From Polynucleobacter sp. MWH-UH25E (GTDB taxonomy: Bacteria > Pseudomonadota > Gammaproteobacteria > Burkholderiales > Burkholderiaceae): a stretch of DNA of 64,000 bases. The first letter of the stretch is position 1; each line of letters opens with the position of its first letter. The notes beneath the pieces were generated by a model that saw only the letters and a program-made list of their open reading frames with translations, was not told the DNA's origin and made no database searches. The stretch covers positions 124,001 to 188,000 of the forward strand of contig NZ_CP061286.1 of assembly GCF_018687095.1 (NCBI RefSeq). Direction: 5' to 3'. A program made the translations under genes and the position numbers. Below, piece after piece: positions 32,165 through 40,937 of this stretch.

Positions 32165-32890
32165 TTAGAGTTTTTGAGTGGGTAATTGAATATGCTGCGC
32201 AGCAAACTCTAGCGCTTCAAGTGAATAGGGTTGATTGCTCAATTTCTGTAAGTTCGTAGACAGTCTGGGTATCAATCCCAAAAAGGGCGCATCGATTCGC
32301 TCTCGAAGCGTTTCGATGTTTTCACTCAATAAAGCCATTTCCTTATCTAAGGTATTTGCAATCCATCCCGCAATAACAAGCTTACGTGCGCGGATTGCCT
32401 CAATGGTAAGTAGCGCATGATTAATACACCCCAGTTTCATGCCAATTACCAAGATGACTGGCAACTGAATTTGCTGAGCAAAATCGCCCAAGTCCTTTTG
32501 ATCATTTATTGGAACAAGAAAACCGCCTGCCCCCTCGACAACAACACAGCCATTTTCCTTTTGCAGATCTTTATATGCCTTCAGCATATCCTGGATCTCA
32601 AGGCGAATACCTTGCGCCTTTGCGACCAAATGCGGCGCTGCTGGAGCATCTAGAACATAAGGACAAAGGCTGAGCTCACCGGGCTCTAGGTTTGAGGCAA
32701 TTCGCAATGTTTCGAGATCTTCATTTAAATGCTGACCCGTGGATACTGGATAGGTTCCAGCGACTACAGGCTTGAATCCAACGGTTTGTTTACCCAATTC
32801 ACGAAGCTTGAGAATCAAAGCGCCGCTGACTAAAGTTTTTCCAACTTCAGTATCGGTGCCAGTAATAAAAAAACCAGAAGATGTGTTCAT
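32165..32890 (-). CDS. bioD: Dethiobiotin synthetase
   Basis: Closes the ureido ring of dethiobiotin with ATP and CO2. The 241-residue protein has the P-loop FFITGTDTEVGKTLVSGAL and VVEGAGGFLVPI. The ATG at 32890 overlaps the bioF stop as TGATG; a TTG at 32893 would be the only earlier start. Last gene of the bioA-bioF-bioD operon. Confidence 0.96.
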   Translation of the reverse strand: MNTSSGFFITGTDTEVGKTLVSGALILKLRELGKQTVGFKPVVAGTYPVSTGQHLNEDLETLRIASNLEPGELSLCPYVLDAPAAPHLVAKAQGIRLEIQDMLKAYKDLQKENGCVVVEGAGGFLVPINDQKDLGDFAQQIQLPVILVIGMKLGCINHALLTIEAIRARKLVIAGWIANTLDKEMALLSENIETLRERIDAPFLGLIPRLSTNLQKLSNQPYSLEALEFAAQHIQLPTQKL

Positions 32891-34134
32891 CAATGAGCCT
32901 TTTCAATGACTCGTTGCTCAATGGATTGCAGTGTGCCCATGAGTGCACGCAGGTCTTCTTCGCTATGGTTTGCTGAGAAAGTAATGCGCAAGCGTGAGCT
33001 ACCAATCGGAACGGTAGGTGGCCTGATGGCTGGAATCCAATAGCCTGCTTCATCTAATAACTTTGCAGCCGTTAAAGCGTTGGCATTGCTGCCCAAAATG
33101 ATTGGCTGAATTGGTGTGCAAGAAAGTACTTTCTCCCAGTTAGAGAACTTCATTTCTGATTGCCAAATGCTAATCAATTGGTTCAGATGGGCGCGACGTT
33201 TGGCGCCTTCTGCAGAATCAATGATTTTCAAGCTTTGCAGTAAAGCATGGGCAATTGCTGGCGGGGTAGCCGTGCTGTAAATATATGGACGACCCTTCTG
33301 GATTAACCATTCGATAAAAGTATTTTCTGCACAGATAAATGCGCCACTGACCCCAGCCGCTTTACCTAAAGTTCCAATGTAGATAATCCGGTCGGAGCAA
33401 ATTTGCTCTTGCTCTAAAACCCCATGACCTTGCTTGCCCAACACTCCAAAGCCATGAGCATCATCTACTAGCAGAAGTGCATCACATTGCTCAGCAATAG
33501 CCAGTAATTTTTTTACAGGCGCCAGATCACCGTCCATGCTAAAAACAGCATCCGTCACGATGAGTTTCAGCGCTTTAGTGTCCTTTTGTAGATCCTTAAG
33601 TAAGATCTCGGGCTGGGTGTGATCAAAGAGTGTGACACTGGCATTGGTTTGAGCACTTGCTAGACGAACGCCATCAATGAGTGAAGCATGATTAAGCTTG
33701 GCAGAATAAATACTGACATCGCCTTGCAGAGCAAGCCTTGCTAGACCAGTAATAGCAGTCAGATTAGCAAGGTATCCCGTGCTGAAAAATAATGCGCGGG
33801 CATTGGGAATGTACGCAGCCTGAAATGCCGCCAACTGTTTTTCTAGTAATTCATGTGCAAGGCTATGGCCGCTAATTAAATGGGATGCACCGCTACCAAC
33901 CCCATATTTGCGAGCACCTTCTGCAAGAGCTTCGGTGATTGCCGGGTGATTGGCTAGGCCCAGGTAATCATTGCTACAAAAAGCTTTTAGTTCACGATTG
34001 CCAACGAATGCTTTGGTATCGCAAGGGGTTTCAGTAACGCGTAATTTGCGCTTTAGCAACTGCAAGTCCAAGTCTGAAATTTGTTCTTCGGCTAGCGCTA
34101 ATGCCTTAAATGATGAGCTTGGTGATTGACTCAT
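32890..34134 (-). CDS. bioF: 8-amino-7-oxononanoate synthase
   Basis: PLP enzyme joining pimeloyl thioester and alanine. The 414-residue protein has FCSNDYLGLANHPAI, GSGASHLISGH, VDDAHGFGVLG and the PLP lysine in YIGTLGKAAGVSGAF. It overlaps bioA by four bases (ATGA), so the pair is coupled. Confidence 0.96.
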   Translation of the reverse strand: MSQSPSSSFKALALAEEQISDLDLQLLKRKLRVTETPCDTKAFVGNRELKAFCSNDYLGLANHPAITEALAEGARKYGVGSGASHLISGHSLAHELLEKQLAAFQAAYIPNARALFFSTGYLANLTAITGLARLALQGDVSIYSAKLNHASLIDGVRLASAQTNASVTLFDHTQPEILLKDLQKDTKALKLIVTDAVFSMDGDLAPVKKLLAIAEQCDALLLVDDAHGFGVLGKQGHGVLEQEQICSDRIIYIGTLGKAAGVSGAFICAENTFIEWLIQKGRPYIYSTATPPAIAHALLQSLKIIDSAEGAKRRAHLNQLISIWQSEMKFSNWEKVLSCTPIQPIILGSNANALTAAKLLDEAGYWIPAIRPPTVPIGSSRLRITFSANHSEEDLRALMGTLQSIEQRVIEKAH

Positions 34135-35477
34135 GCAAGCACCTTATCTAAAGCCTTCTTCACTGATTGCCCCATGGCTTGAGTCTCTTCTGTGGAAAGA
34201 ATGTAGGGTGGCATGACATAAATCGTATTGGCAATGGGTCGAATGAGGATGCCTTCAGACAAGCTCTGCGAAAACATTTCTCGGGGGAAGGTGTTTGGAT
34301 TTTTTAAACAAGATGATTTGATATCAAATGCCAATATCATCCCTTGCTGACGCCAATGCTCAACTCGCGAATCAGTCTTAGCCCACTCAAAAGCTGCTGC
34401 CAGTTCCTGTGAGCGAATTTTATTTTTCTCAAGTACGTTTTCTGATTCGAAAATTTCTAAGCAGGCTAGAGCAGCTGCGCAAGCAAGAGGATTTCCGGTG
34501 TACGAATGCGAGTGCAGGAAACCATGTCGCGTTTGATCTTGATAAAACGCTTGGTAAATTTCGTCCGTTGTCATGCAAAGTGATAGTGGGAGATATCCGC
34601 CGCTAATCCCTTTGGAAAGCGTCAGAAAATCAGGCCAAATCCCAGCATGTTCACAAGCAAAGAATCTACCGCTACGCCCGCATCCTACGGCTATTTCGTC
34701 GGCAATCATATGTACTTCATATTGATCGCATAAATCTCTCACTAGACGTAAATATTGAGGTGAATGCATCGCCATTTGACCGGCACACTGAACTAGTGGC
34801 TCAACGATGATGGCAGCAATATTTTCATGTTCTTTGGCGAATAACTCTTTCAGTTTTTGAGCCGCATCATTTGCAACCTCTTCAGCGCTCATTCCATTTG
34901 TTGCTTTGCGTGCATCAGGAGATGGTGCAGTAAAAACATTTTGTAGAAGCGATCCGTATGCTTCACGAAAAATAGCCACATCAGTTACTGCTAATGCGCC
35001 CAATGTTTCCCCGTGATAACCATTTTCAAGACAAACAAATTTTTTCTTGTTTGGTTTATTGTTGTGTTGCCAATAGTGGTGACTCATCTTGAGCGCAATC
35101 TCGACAGCTGAGGCGCCATCCGATGCATAAAAGACATGACCTAAGTGATGATTGGTGAGGGCGGATAATTTCTCAGAAAGCTCAACGACAGGTTGGTGCG
35201 TGAAGCCAGCAAGCATTACATGCTCAATTTTTTCTAGTTGCGCATGAATGGCTTGGTTGATGCGAGGGTTAGAGTGTCCAAATAGGTTGGTCCACCAAGA
35301 ACTGATGCAATCCAGAAGGGCATTTCCTTGCTCGTCATAAAGCCAAGCCCCCTTTCCTTTGGCGATGGGAATCAAGGGAAAGGATTCGTGGTGCTTCATT
35401 TGGGTGCAGGGGTGCCAAACGGCTGCCAGGCTGCGATCAATAAGGGTGGGTTGATTTGGATCAGGAATAACCTTCAT
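34131..35477 (-). CDS. bioA: Adenosylmethionine-8-amino-7-oxononanoate aminotransferase
   Basis: Class-III PLP aminotransferase that makes 7,8-diaminopelargonate using SAM as amino donor. The 448-residue protein has the N-terminal VWHPCTQMKHH, the phosphate site YASDGASAVEIALKMS, ENGYHGETLGAL and the PLP lysine in TLSKGISGGYLPLS. It is divergent from bioB across 89 bases. Confidence 0.96.
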   Translation of the reverse strand: MKVIPDPNQPTLIDRSLAAVWHPCTQMKHHESFPLIPIAKGKGAWLYDEQGNALLDCISSWWTNLFGHSNPRINQAIHAQLEKIEHVMLAGFTHQPVVELSEKLSALTNHHLGHVFYASDGASAVEIALKMSHHYWQHNNKPNKKKFVCLENGYHGETLGALAVTDVAIFREAYGSLLQNVFTAPSPDARKATNGMSAEEVANDAAQKLKELFAKEHENIAAIIVEPLVQCAGQMAMHSPQYLRLVRDLCDQYEVHMIADEIAVGCGRSGRFFACEHAGIWPDFLTLSKGISGGYLPLSLCMTTDEIYQAFYQDQTRHGFLHSHSYTGNPLACAAALACLEIFESENVLEKNKIRSQELAAAFEWAKTDSRVEHWRQQGMILAFDIKSSCLKNPNTFPREMFSQSLSEGILIRPIANTIYVMPPYILSTEETQAMGQSVKKALDKVLA

Positions 35478-35566
35478 GTTCGATATTTGACCACTAGTTT
35501 TTCCTAATCAAGGCTTCCATCTGTTATGTTTATGCCTGAGATTCACCTACTTTCTGGAATTTACCC
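35478..35566. promoter_or_regulatory. Divergent bioA/bioB intergenic region
   Basis: This 89-base gap must carry promoters for both bioAFD (leftward) and bioB (rightward). I see no clear BirA-type operator palindrome and no consensus -35/-10 pair, so only the position supports the assignment. Confidence 0.45.
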
Positions 35567-36604
35567 ATGCTGGACGCGCAAACCGTTGAAAAACCCCTCA
35601 CTCAGATCAAATCCAAAGCGGATTTGCGAAAAGAGCTTGATGCGGCAGGTGAGTGGACACTAACTCAGGTGGAGGCCTTGTTTGCCCTGCCTTTCAACGA
35701 GTTAATGCTTAAAGCCCAGGAGACCCATAAGACCTATTTTCCTGAGGGTGATGTGGAATTGGCGACTCTCTTGTCAATTAAGACCGGCGGTTGCCCTGAA
35801 GACTGCGGTTATTGCCCTCAAGCAGCTCGCTATGACACTGATGTGAAGGCGGAAAAGTTAATGGGCTTAGAGGAAGTTTTGGAAGCCGCTAAAGCAGCCA
35901 AAGCAGCAGGTTCAAATCGCTTTTGTATGGGTGCGGCATGGCGTGAACCCAAAGATCGCGATATTGAAAAAGTGACTGCGATGATTAAAGGCGTCAAAGC
36001 CTTAGGTCTTGAAACTTGTGCAACTTTAGGAATGTTAGAAGCCGATCAAGCTAAAGCACTATCTGAAGCAGGTCTCGATTTTTATAATCACAACCTTGAC
36101 ACAAGCGAAGATTTTTATCGCTCTGTTATTTCTACTCGCGGCTATCAAGATCGCTTAGATACGATTTCAAATGTGCGATCTGCGGGTATGTCAGTGTGTT
36201 GTGGCGGCATCGTTGGTATGGGTGAATCACGTGAGCAACGTGCTGCATTTTTGACACGCTTAGCGAACTTAAGCCCATATCCAGAATCCGTTCCGATTAA
36301 TCATTTAGTTCCAGTTGCAGGCACGCCATTAGCTGATCAAAAGCCATTAGATCCATTGGAATTTGTAAGAACAATTGCGGTTGCACGCATCACAATGCCC
36401 AAAGCGAGAGTGCGTTTATCAGCAGGTCGCCAAGAGCTCGGCAGGGCTGTTCAGGCAATGTGTTTCTTGGCTGGCGCGAATTCTATTTTCTATGGTGAGC
36501 AACTACTCACTACCGGTAATCCTGAGGCAGAGCAAGACCGCGCGCTCTTAGCTGAGCTGGGTTTGAAGACAAAGCAAAGCTGCAAAGCAGAGGTTTTGGT
36601 TTAA
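35567..36604 (+). CDS. bioB: Biotin synthase
   Basis: Radical SAM enzyme that inserts sulfur into dethiobiotin. The 345-residue protein has the CxxxCxxC cluster in GGCPEDCGYCPQAARY and the second-cluster residues in FCMGAAWREPKDRD and SVCCGGIVGMGE. It is apart from the other bio genes, facing them. coq7 follows after 14 bases. Confidence 0.97.
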   Translation: MLDAQTVEKPLTQIKSKADLRKELDAAGEWTLTQVEALFALPFNELMLKAQETHKTYFPEGDVELATLLSIKTGGCPEDCGYCPQAARYDTDVKAEKLMGLEEVLEAAKAAKAAGSNRFCMGAAWREPKDRDIEKVTAMIKGVKALGLETCATLGMLEADQAKALSEAGLDFYNHNLDTSEDFYRSVISTRGYQDRLDTISNVRSAGMSVCCGGIVGMGESREQRAAFLTRLANLSPYPESVPINHLVPVAGTPLADQKPLDPLEFVRTIAVARITMPKARVRLSAGRQELGRAVQAMCFLAGANSIFYGEQLLTTGNPEAEQDRALLAELGLKTKQSCKAEVLV

Positions 36605-36618
36605 GTAATTTTTAGTCA

Positions 36619-37248
36619 ATGTCGCCTATTGATCGTCTGATTATTGAGTTTGATACTGCGCTGCGGTCAGTAGTTGGCGGTGCGAATGCAGGCCGACCAA
36701 CACCAGACTCTCAGTCAACTACAAAACATTCTCTTGATGCTGCTGAGCGTAAGCATGCGGCTGGATTGATGCGCGTAAATCACGTTGGTGAAGTTTGTGC
36801 ACAAGCACTTTATCAATCGCAAAAATTAGTTGCGCGCGATCCTCAAATCAGAGAAATGCTAGAGCATTCTGCGCAAGAAGAGATGGATCACTTGGCGTGG
36901 TGTGAAACTCGTCTTAAAGAATTAGATTCACACACAAGTTATTTAAATCCATTTTGGTATGCAGGATCTTTTGCAATAGGTTTGTTAGCTGGTTTAGCTG
37001 GCGACAAATGGAGTTTAGGATTTGTGGCTGAAACAGAAAAACAAGTCGAAGCACATCTTGAAAATCATCTTGAGAAATTGCCAATTGATGATCAACGTTC
37101 TCGTGCAATCGTTGATCAAATGCGTATCGATGAGATTGAGCATGGACAAGCCGCTTTGCATGCTGGCGGTGTCACCCTTCCTGAGCCAATTCAGAAAATC
37201 ATGCAAACAGTCTCAAAGGTAATGACAACGACTGCTTACAAAATTTAG
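36619..37248 (+). CDS. coq7: 2-nonaprenyl-3-methyl-6-methoxy-1,4-benzoquinol hydroxylase
   Basis: Di-iron monooxygenase for a late ring hydroxylation of ubiquinone, replacing UbiF in many betaproteobacteria. The 209-residue protein shows the ferritin-like ligands in VNHVGEVCAQALYQ, QEEMDHLAWC and RIDEIEHGQAAL. Residues about 25-48 are a variable linker. It immediately follows bioB and may share its transcript. Confidence 0.95.
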   Translation: MSPIDRLIIEFDTALRSVVGGANAGRPTPDSQSTTKHSLDAAERKHAAGLMRVNHVGEVCAQALYQSQKLVARDPQIREMLEHSAQEEMDHLAWCETRLKELDSHTSYLNPFWYAGSFAIGLLAGLAGDKWSLGFVAETEKQVEAHLENHLEKLPIDDQRSRAIVDQMRIDEIEHGQAALHAGGVTLPEPIQKIMQTVSKVMTTTAYKI

Positions 37249-37454
37249 TATTTAAAAAATCAAATAATTTATTTAATACTGGACATAAACACAGTATTTT
37301 TTAGATTATTAGGCTCTATATCTAAGATAATGTCTTAAGTATATTTTCCAAGCCATTGTTTATAGAAGCAATTTTATTGTCATCATTTTATCAACATACG
37401 ACGCTAAGTGTTTGTAAACATTAGAGAAATTCCTAAAAAAATACCCAAAAACAC

Positions 37455-37483
37455 TTGACCCTAATATGCCGATCCTCTAAAGT
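37455..37483 (+). promoter_or_regulatory. Putative promoter of the division and cell wall cluster
   Basis: TTGACC (37455-37460) and TAAAGT (37478-37483) are separated by 17 bp, a sigma-70 arrangement. The -10 box abuts the first MraZ-box repeat, so MraZ binding would block RNA polymerase. The preceding 200 bases after coq7 are AT-rich with no recognised gene. Confidence 0.6.
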
Positions 37484-37510
37484 GGGAGGAAGTGTGAAAA
37501 AGTGGGGTAA
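37481..37510 (+). promoter_or_regulatory. MraZ-box: three 10-bp direct repeats
   Basis: AGTGGGAGGA, AGTGTGAAAA and AGTGGGGTAA follow one another without gap, ending at the mraZ start codon. MraZ is known to bind TGGGN repeats with a 10-bp period upstream of its own gene, so this is the autoregulatory site. The second unit has TGTGA, a weaker match. Confidence 0.88.
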
Positions 37511-37942
37511 ATGGTGTTTCAAGGTGCGTCAGCTCTCAATTTAGATGCAAAAGGCCGGATGTCGATTCCGGCAAAGCATCGTGACGCCCTTTTGGTACAG
37601 GGCGAAGGCCGAGTTACGCTCACTAAGCACCCTGATGGCTGCTTGCTACTTTTTCCAAGGCCAGAGTGGGAAAGCTTTCGATCTAGAGTTGCTCAACTCC
37701 CAATGGATGCGCATTGGTGGCGCAGAATTTTCTTGGGCAATGCTGCAGAGATTGACTTAGACAGTGCTGGTCGAGTTTTGGTGAGCCCGGAATTGCGTGC
37801 TGCCGCAGGAATTGAAAAAGAAGTGATCTTGCTTGGTATGGGTAGTCACTTAGAGTTATGGGATGCGGCAACCTATGCTGCAAAAGAACAGGCTGCGATT
37901 GCACAAGGTATGCCTGAAGCACTCAAGCAATTTAATTTTTGA
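37511..37942 (+). CDS. mraZ: Transcriptional regulator MraZ
   Basis: First gene of the cluster; an AbrB-fold regulator that represses it. The 143-residue protein has two SpoVT/AbrB-like repeats, each with the DxxGR signature: NLDAKGRMSIPAKHRDAL (about 9-26) and IDLDSAGRVLVSPELRAAA (about 82-100). The operator is directly upstream. rsmH follows after 12 bases. Confidence 0.96.
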   Translation: MVFQGASALNLDAKGRMSIPAKHRDALLVQGEGRVTLTKHPDGCLLLFPRPEWESFRSRVAQLPMDAHWWRRIFLGNAAEIDLDSAGRVLVSPELRAAAGIEKEVILLGMGSHLELWDAATYAAKEQAAIAQGMPEALKQFNF

Positions 37943-37954
37943 TGACGGAGTGCT

Positions 37955-38905
37955 ATGAACATAACTCATCGCCCAGTGTTGCTGGCCGAGGCGGTGACGG
38001 CGCTGATCAATGGCCCGCTCATTCAGAATCAAAACTCAACAAAAAATATCTTAGTTATCGACGGAACCTTTGGTCGTGGTGGTCACACGCAAGCATTACT
38101 GAAGGAGTTGCCAAATTCAGCCCGGATGATTTCCTTCGACAAAGATCTGGATGCAATAGCAGTAGCAAAGAAGATCAACGATCCTCGTTTGACAATCATT
38201 CACGACAGCTTTGCGCAGATGGATCAGTATGCGCAAGCAGAGTCAGTCGATGGTATTTTGTTGGATCTCGGTATCAGCTCTCCACAAGTAGACGAAGCAC
38301 ATCGCGGCTTCTCGTTTCGTCGAGAAGGCCCGCTCGATATGCGCATGAATACCAATCAAGGTTTCACAGCGGCAGAGTGGTTGGAGCAGGCTTCTCAAGA
38401 GGAAATCACGCACGTGATTAAAACTTACGGGGAAGAGCGCTTCGCATTTCAAATCGCCAAAGCTATCGTAGCTAAGCGAGAGCAGGGATTGTCTCCAAAA
38501 ACCACTACACAGTTAGCAAACTTGGTTGCAAGCGTGGTTCGCACTCGTGAAGCTGGTCAAGATCCTGCAACAAGAACTTTTCAAGCACTGCGTATTTTTA
38601 TTAACCGCGAGTTAGAAGATTTGGAGTTGGGGCTTAAAGCCGCATTGAAGCTATTGAAACCAGGCGCTCGACTTGCGGTGATTAGCTTTCATTCTTTGGA
38701 AGATCGCATCGTTAAACAGTTTTTTCAGTCCCATTCGACAGTTGAAGTGCCGCGTGGTTTACCGGTGCGAGAAAAAGATTTGCCACAAAGCGCATTAGAA
38801 ATTATTGGGCGCGTCAAGCCAACCGATGTGGAGATTGCTGAGAATCCTCGTGCGCGTTCAGCGATCATGCGTGTTGCTGAGAAACGGATGGGAGCGGCTG
38901 CATGA
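37955..38905 (+). CDS. rsmH: 16S rRNA (cytosine1402-N4)-methyltransferase
   Basis: Methylates C1402 in the 16S decoding centre with SAM. The 316-residue protein has HRPVLLAEAV, DGTFGRGGHTQALL (SAM loop), LDLGISSPQVDEAHRGFSF, and ISFHSLEDRIVKQFF. Its end overlaps ftsL by four bases. Confidence 0.97.
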   Translation: MNITHRPVLLAEAVTALINGPLIQNQNSTKNILVIDGTFGRGGHTQALLKELPNSARMISFDKDLDAIAVAKKINDPRLTIIHDSFAQMDQYAQAESVDGILLDLGISSPQVDEAHRGFSFRREGPLDMRMNTNQGFTAAEWLEQASQEEITHVIKTYGEERFAFQIAKAIVAKREQGLSPKTTTQLANLVASVVRTREAGQDPATRTFQALRIFINRELEDLELGLKAALKLLKPGARLAVISFHSLEDRIVKQFFQSHSTVEVPRGLPVREKDLPQSALEIIGRVKPTDVEIAENPRARSAIMRVAEKRMGAAA

Positions 38906-39168
38906 ATCGCGCTACCTTGACATTGCTCGCGTTGTTATTGATTTGCGCCTTATCGCTAGTGGCCGCGCAACAACGCGCACGTAAACTTTTTGTCGCCTTG
39001 GAGCGAGCACAAATTGAAGAGCGTAAGTTAAATCAAGAATGGTTACGTTTGGAGTACGAGCAGCGCAATCTTTCAAAGTCTGCCCGTATTCGTGATGTCG
39101 CACGTAATCAATTGCACATGGTCCCTATTTCTCCTGAGCGTACTTTGTACTTGAGGGAGGCTCAATGA
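38902..39168 (+). CDS. ftsL: Cell division protein FtsL
   Basis: A small bitopic divisome protein that pairs with FtsB and FtsQ. The 88-residue protein has one N-terminal membrane segment (LTLLALLLICALSLVAAQ) and a periplasmic coiled coil (about 24-65). The C terminus (LHMVPISPERTLYL) is FtsL-typical. It overlaps both neighbours by four bases. Confidence 0.92.
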   Translation: MNRATLTLLALLLICALSLVAAQQRARKLFVALERAQIEERKLNQEWLRLEYEQRNLSKSARIRDVARNQLHMVPISPERTLYLREAQ

Positions 39169-40937
39169 GGCCAGTTGGGTTCTCGACAACTCCAAATCTA
39201 GTCTTGCGCCTGCCAATGTGGCGCTCAAGATTAATGCTATTCCTCTTGTTCTTTGTTTTCATGATGCTCTTATTGAGAGCATTTTGGATTCAGGGTCCAG
39301 GAAATGCTTTCTACGAAGCTAAAGGAGTGCGTGGAACACAGCGTGAATTAGAGTTGCCCGCCAGCCGTGGAAAAATTTTGGATCGTAATGGTCAGGTCAT
39401 CGCCACAAGTCTTGAGGCTAAGTCCATCATTGCCTATAACGATACTGTTCCTGATGATTTAGCTGCTGACAAAGTGCATAAGTTAGCAAGCCTATTGCAA
39501 ATCAGTGAGGCCGAGTTGCGCAAGAAATTAAAAGAAGAGCGCAAACAGGTTTTCTTAAAGCGCCAAGTAGAGCCGGCGGTCGCGCAACAAATTATGCAGT
39601 TAGAAATTCCAGGTATTGGGTTAAATAACGAGTACAAGCGTTTCTATCCCGAGGGCGAGGCAATGGCCCACGTAGTTGGCTTCACAAACGTCAACGATAA
39701 GGGGCAGGAAGGCATGGAGCTTTCCAGGGAAAAAGATTTAGCTGCCCATCCTGGTCAAAGACGCGTGGTAGTGGATCGGCTTGGGCGCGTAGTTGAAGAT
39801 ATTGCGATTGAACAGTTACCTCAGAACGGGAAAGATTTGCAACTTTCAATTGATAGCAAAATTCAGTTCTTGGCATACAACGCAGTAAAGAGTGCTGTTG
39901 AGCAACATCATGCAAAAGCTGGTGGAGCTGTAGTTCTGGATACGCAAACAGGTGAAATATTAGCGCTAGCAAATTACCCAAGTTATAACCCCAACGATCG
40001 CCGAAACTTAAGTGGCGAGCAATTACGTAATCGCGTATTGACTGACACGTTTGAGCCTGGCTCCACTATGAAGCCGCTAACGATTTCTATTGCGCTTGAG
40101 AAGGGATCTGTAGCTCCAAATACCAATATGGTTATTGGAGCTAAATATCTAGTGGGTCCAAAGCCGATTACAGATACGCATCCTTACGGCAATTTAACCG
40201 TTGCTCAGGTGATTCAAAAATCAAGCAATATCGGCACAGCAAAAATTGCGATGAATAATCTGTCGCCCGAAGAAATGTGGGATTTCTATACTGCCGTTGG
40301 TTTAGGTCAGTCACCCAAAATTGGATTCCCTGGCGCTGTTGCTGGCACAGTGCACCCATATAAAAAATGGATGCCAACGGATCAAGCGCGTATTGCATTC
40401 GGTTACGGCATTTCCGCTTCTCTATTTCAGGTGGCGCGTGCTTACACCATTTTTGCGCGCGATGGGGAGCTAGTTCCATTAACCATTGAGCGTAGCCCAG
40501 ACCCTAAACCAGGTACTCGAGTTCTTTCGGCCAAAACAGCAATTGAAATGCGCGAAATGTTAGAAACCGTGACTGAACCGGGGGGGACGGCTGTTAAGGC
40601 TCAGGCAGAAGGCTATCGAGTTGGCGGCAAGACTGGTACAGCACACAAGCTTGTGGGCAAGGGATATGGAAACTCATATAGAGCTTACTTTGCTGGACTT
40701 GCTCCTATTAGCGCCCCGCGTATTGTGGTTGCCGTCATGATTGATGAGCCAACTGGTGGAAGCCACTATGGTGGCGATGTAGCCGCGCCAGTGTTCTCAA
40801 CCATTGTTGGTGAGACCTTAAGAACATTGAATGTTCTTCCAGATAACAAAGTCAAGCAAATGGCGCTAGATGATAAGGGTTCCACAGAAGTTCGTACTGC
40901 AAATGTGCAGACTCAACATGCGGTCTTGAAACGATGA
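39165..40937 (+). CDS. ftsI: Penicillin-binding protein 3 (FtsI)
   Basis: Septal peptidoglycan transpeptidase. The 590-residue protein has a membrane anchor (LMLFLLFFVFMMLLLRAF, about 24-41), a PBP dimer domain (RGKILDRNG) and the transpeptidase motifs STMK (in FEPGSTMKPLT), SSN (QKSSNIGTAK) and KTGT (VGGKTGTAHK). No frameshift is seen. murE starts four bases before its end. Confidence 0.97.
   Translation: MRPVGFSTTPNLVLRLPMWRSRLMLFLLFFVFMMLLLRAFWIQGPGNAFYEAKGVRGTQRELELPASRGKILDRNGQVIATSLEAKSIIAYNDTVPDDLAADKVHKLASLLQISEAELRKKLKEERKQVFLKRQVEPAVAQQIMQLEIPGIGLNNEYKRFYPEGEAMAHVVGFTNVNDKGQEGMELSREKDLAAHPGQRRVVVDRLGRVVEDIAIEQLPQNGKDLQLSIDSKIQFLAYNAVKSAVEQHHAKAGGAVVLDTQTGEILALANYPSYNPNDRRNLSGEQLRNRVLTDTFEPGSTMKPLTISIALEKGSVAPNTNMVIGAKYLVGPKPITDTHPYGNLTVAQVIQKSSNIGTAKIAMNNLSPEEMWDFYTAVGLGQSPKIGFPGAVAGTVHPYKKWMPTDQARIAFGYGISASLFQVARAYTIFARDGELVPLTIERSPDPKPGTRVLSAKTAIEMREMLETVTEPGGTAVKAQAEGYRVGGKTGTAHKLVGKGYGNSYRAYFAGLAPISAPRIVVAVMIDEPTGGSHYGGDVAAPVFSTIVGETLRTLNVLPDNKVKQMALDDKGSTEVRTANVQTQHAVLKR

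Noticed and set aside
37939..38421. 160-codon plus-strand frame overlapping rsmH
   Set aside because: It lies wholly in another frame of rsmH, is Ser/Arg-rich and has no family pattern.
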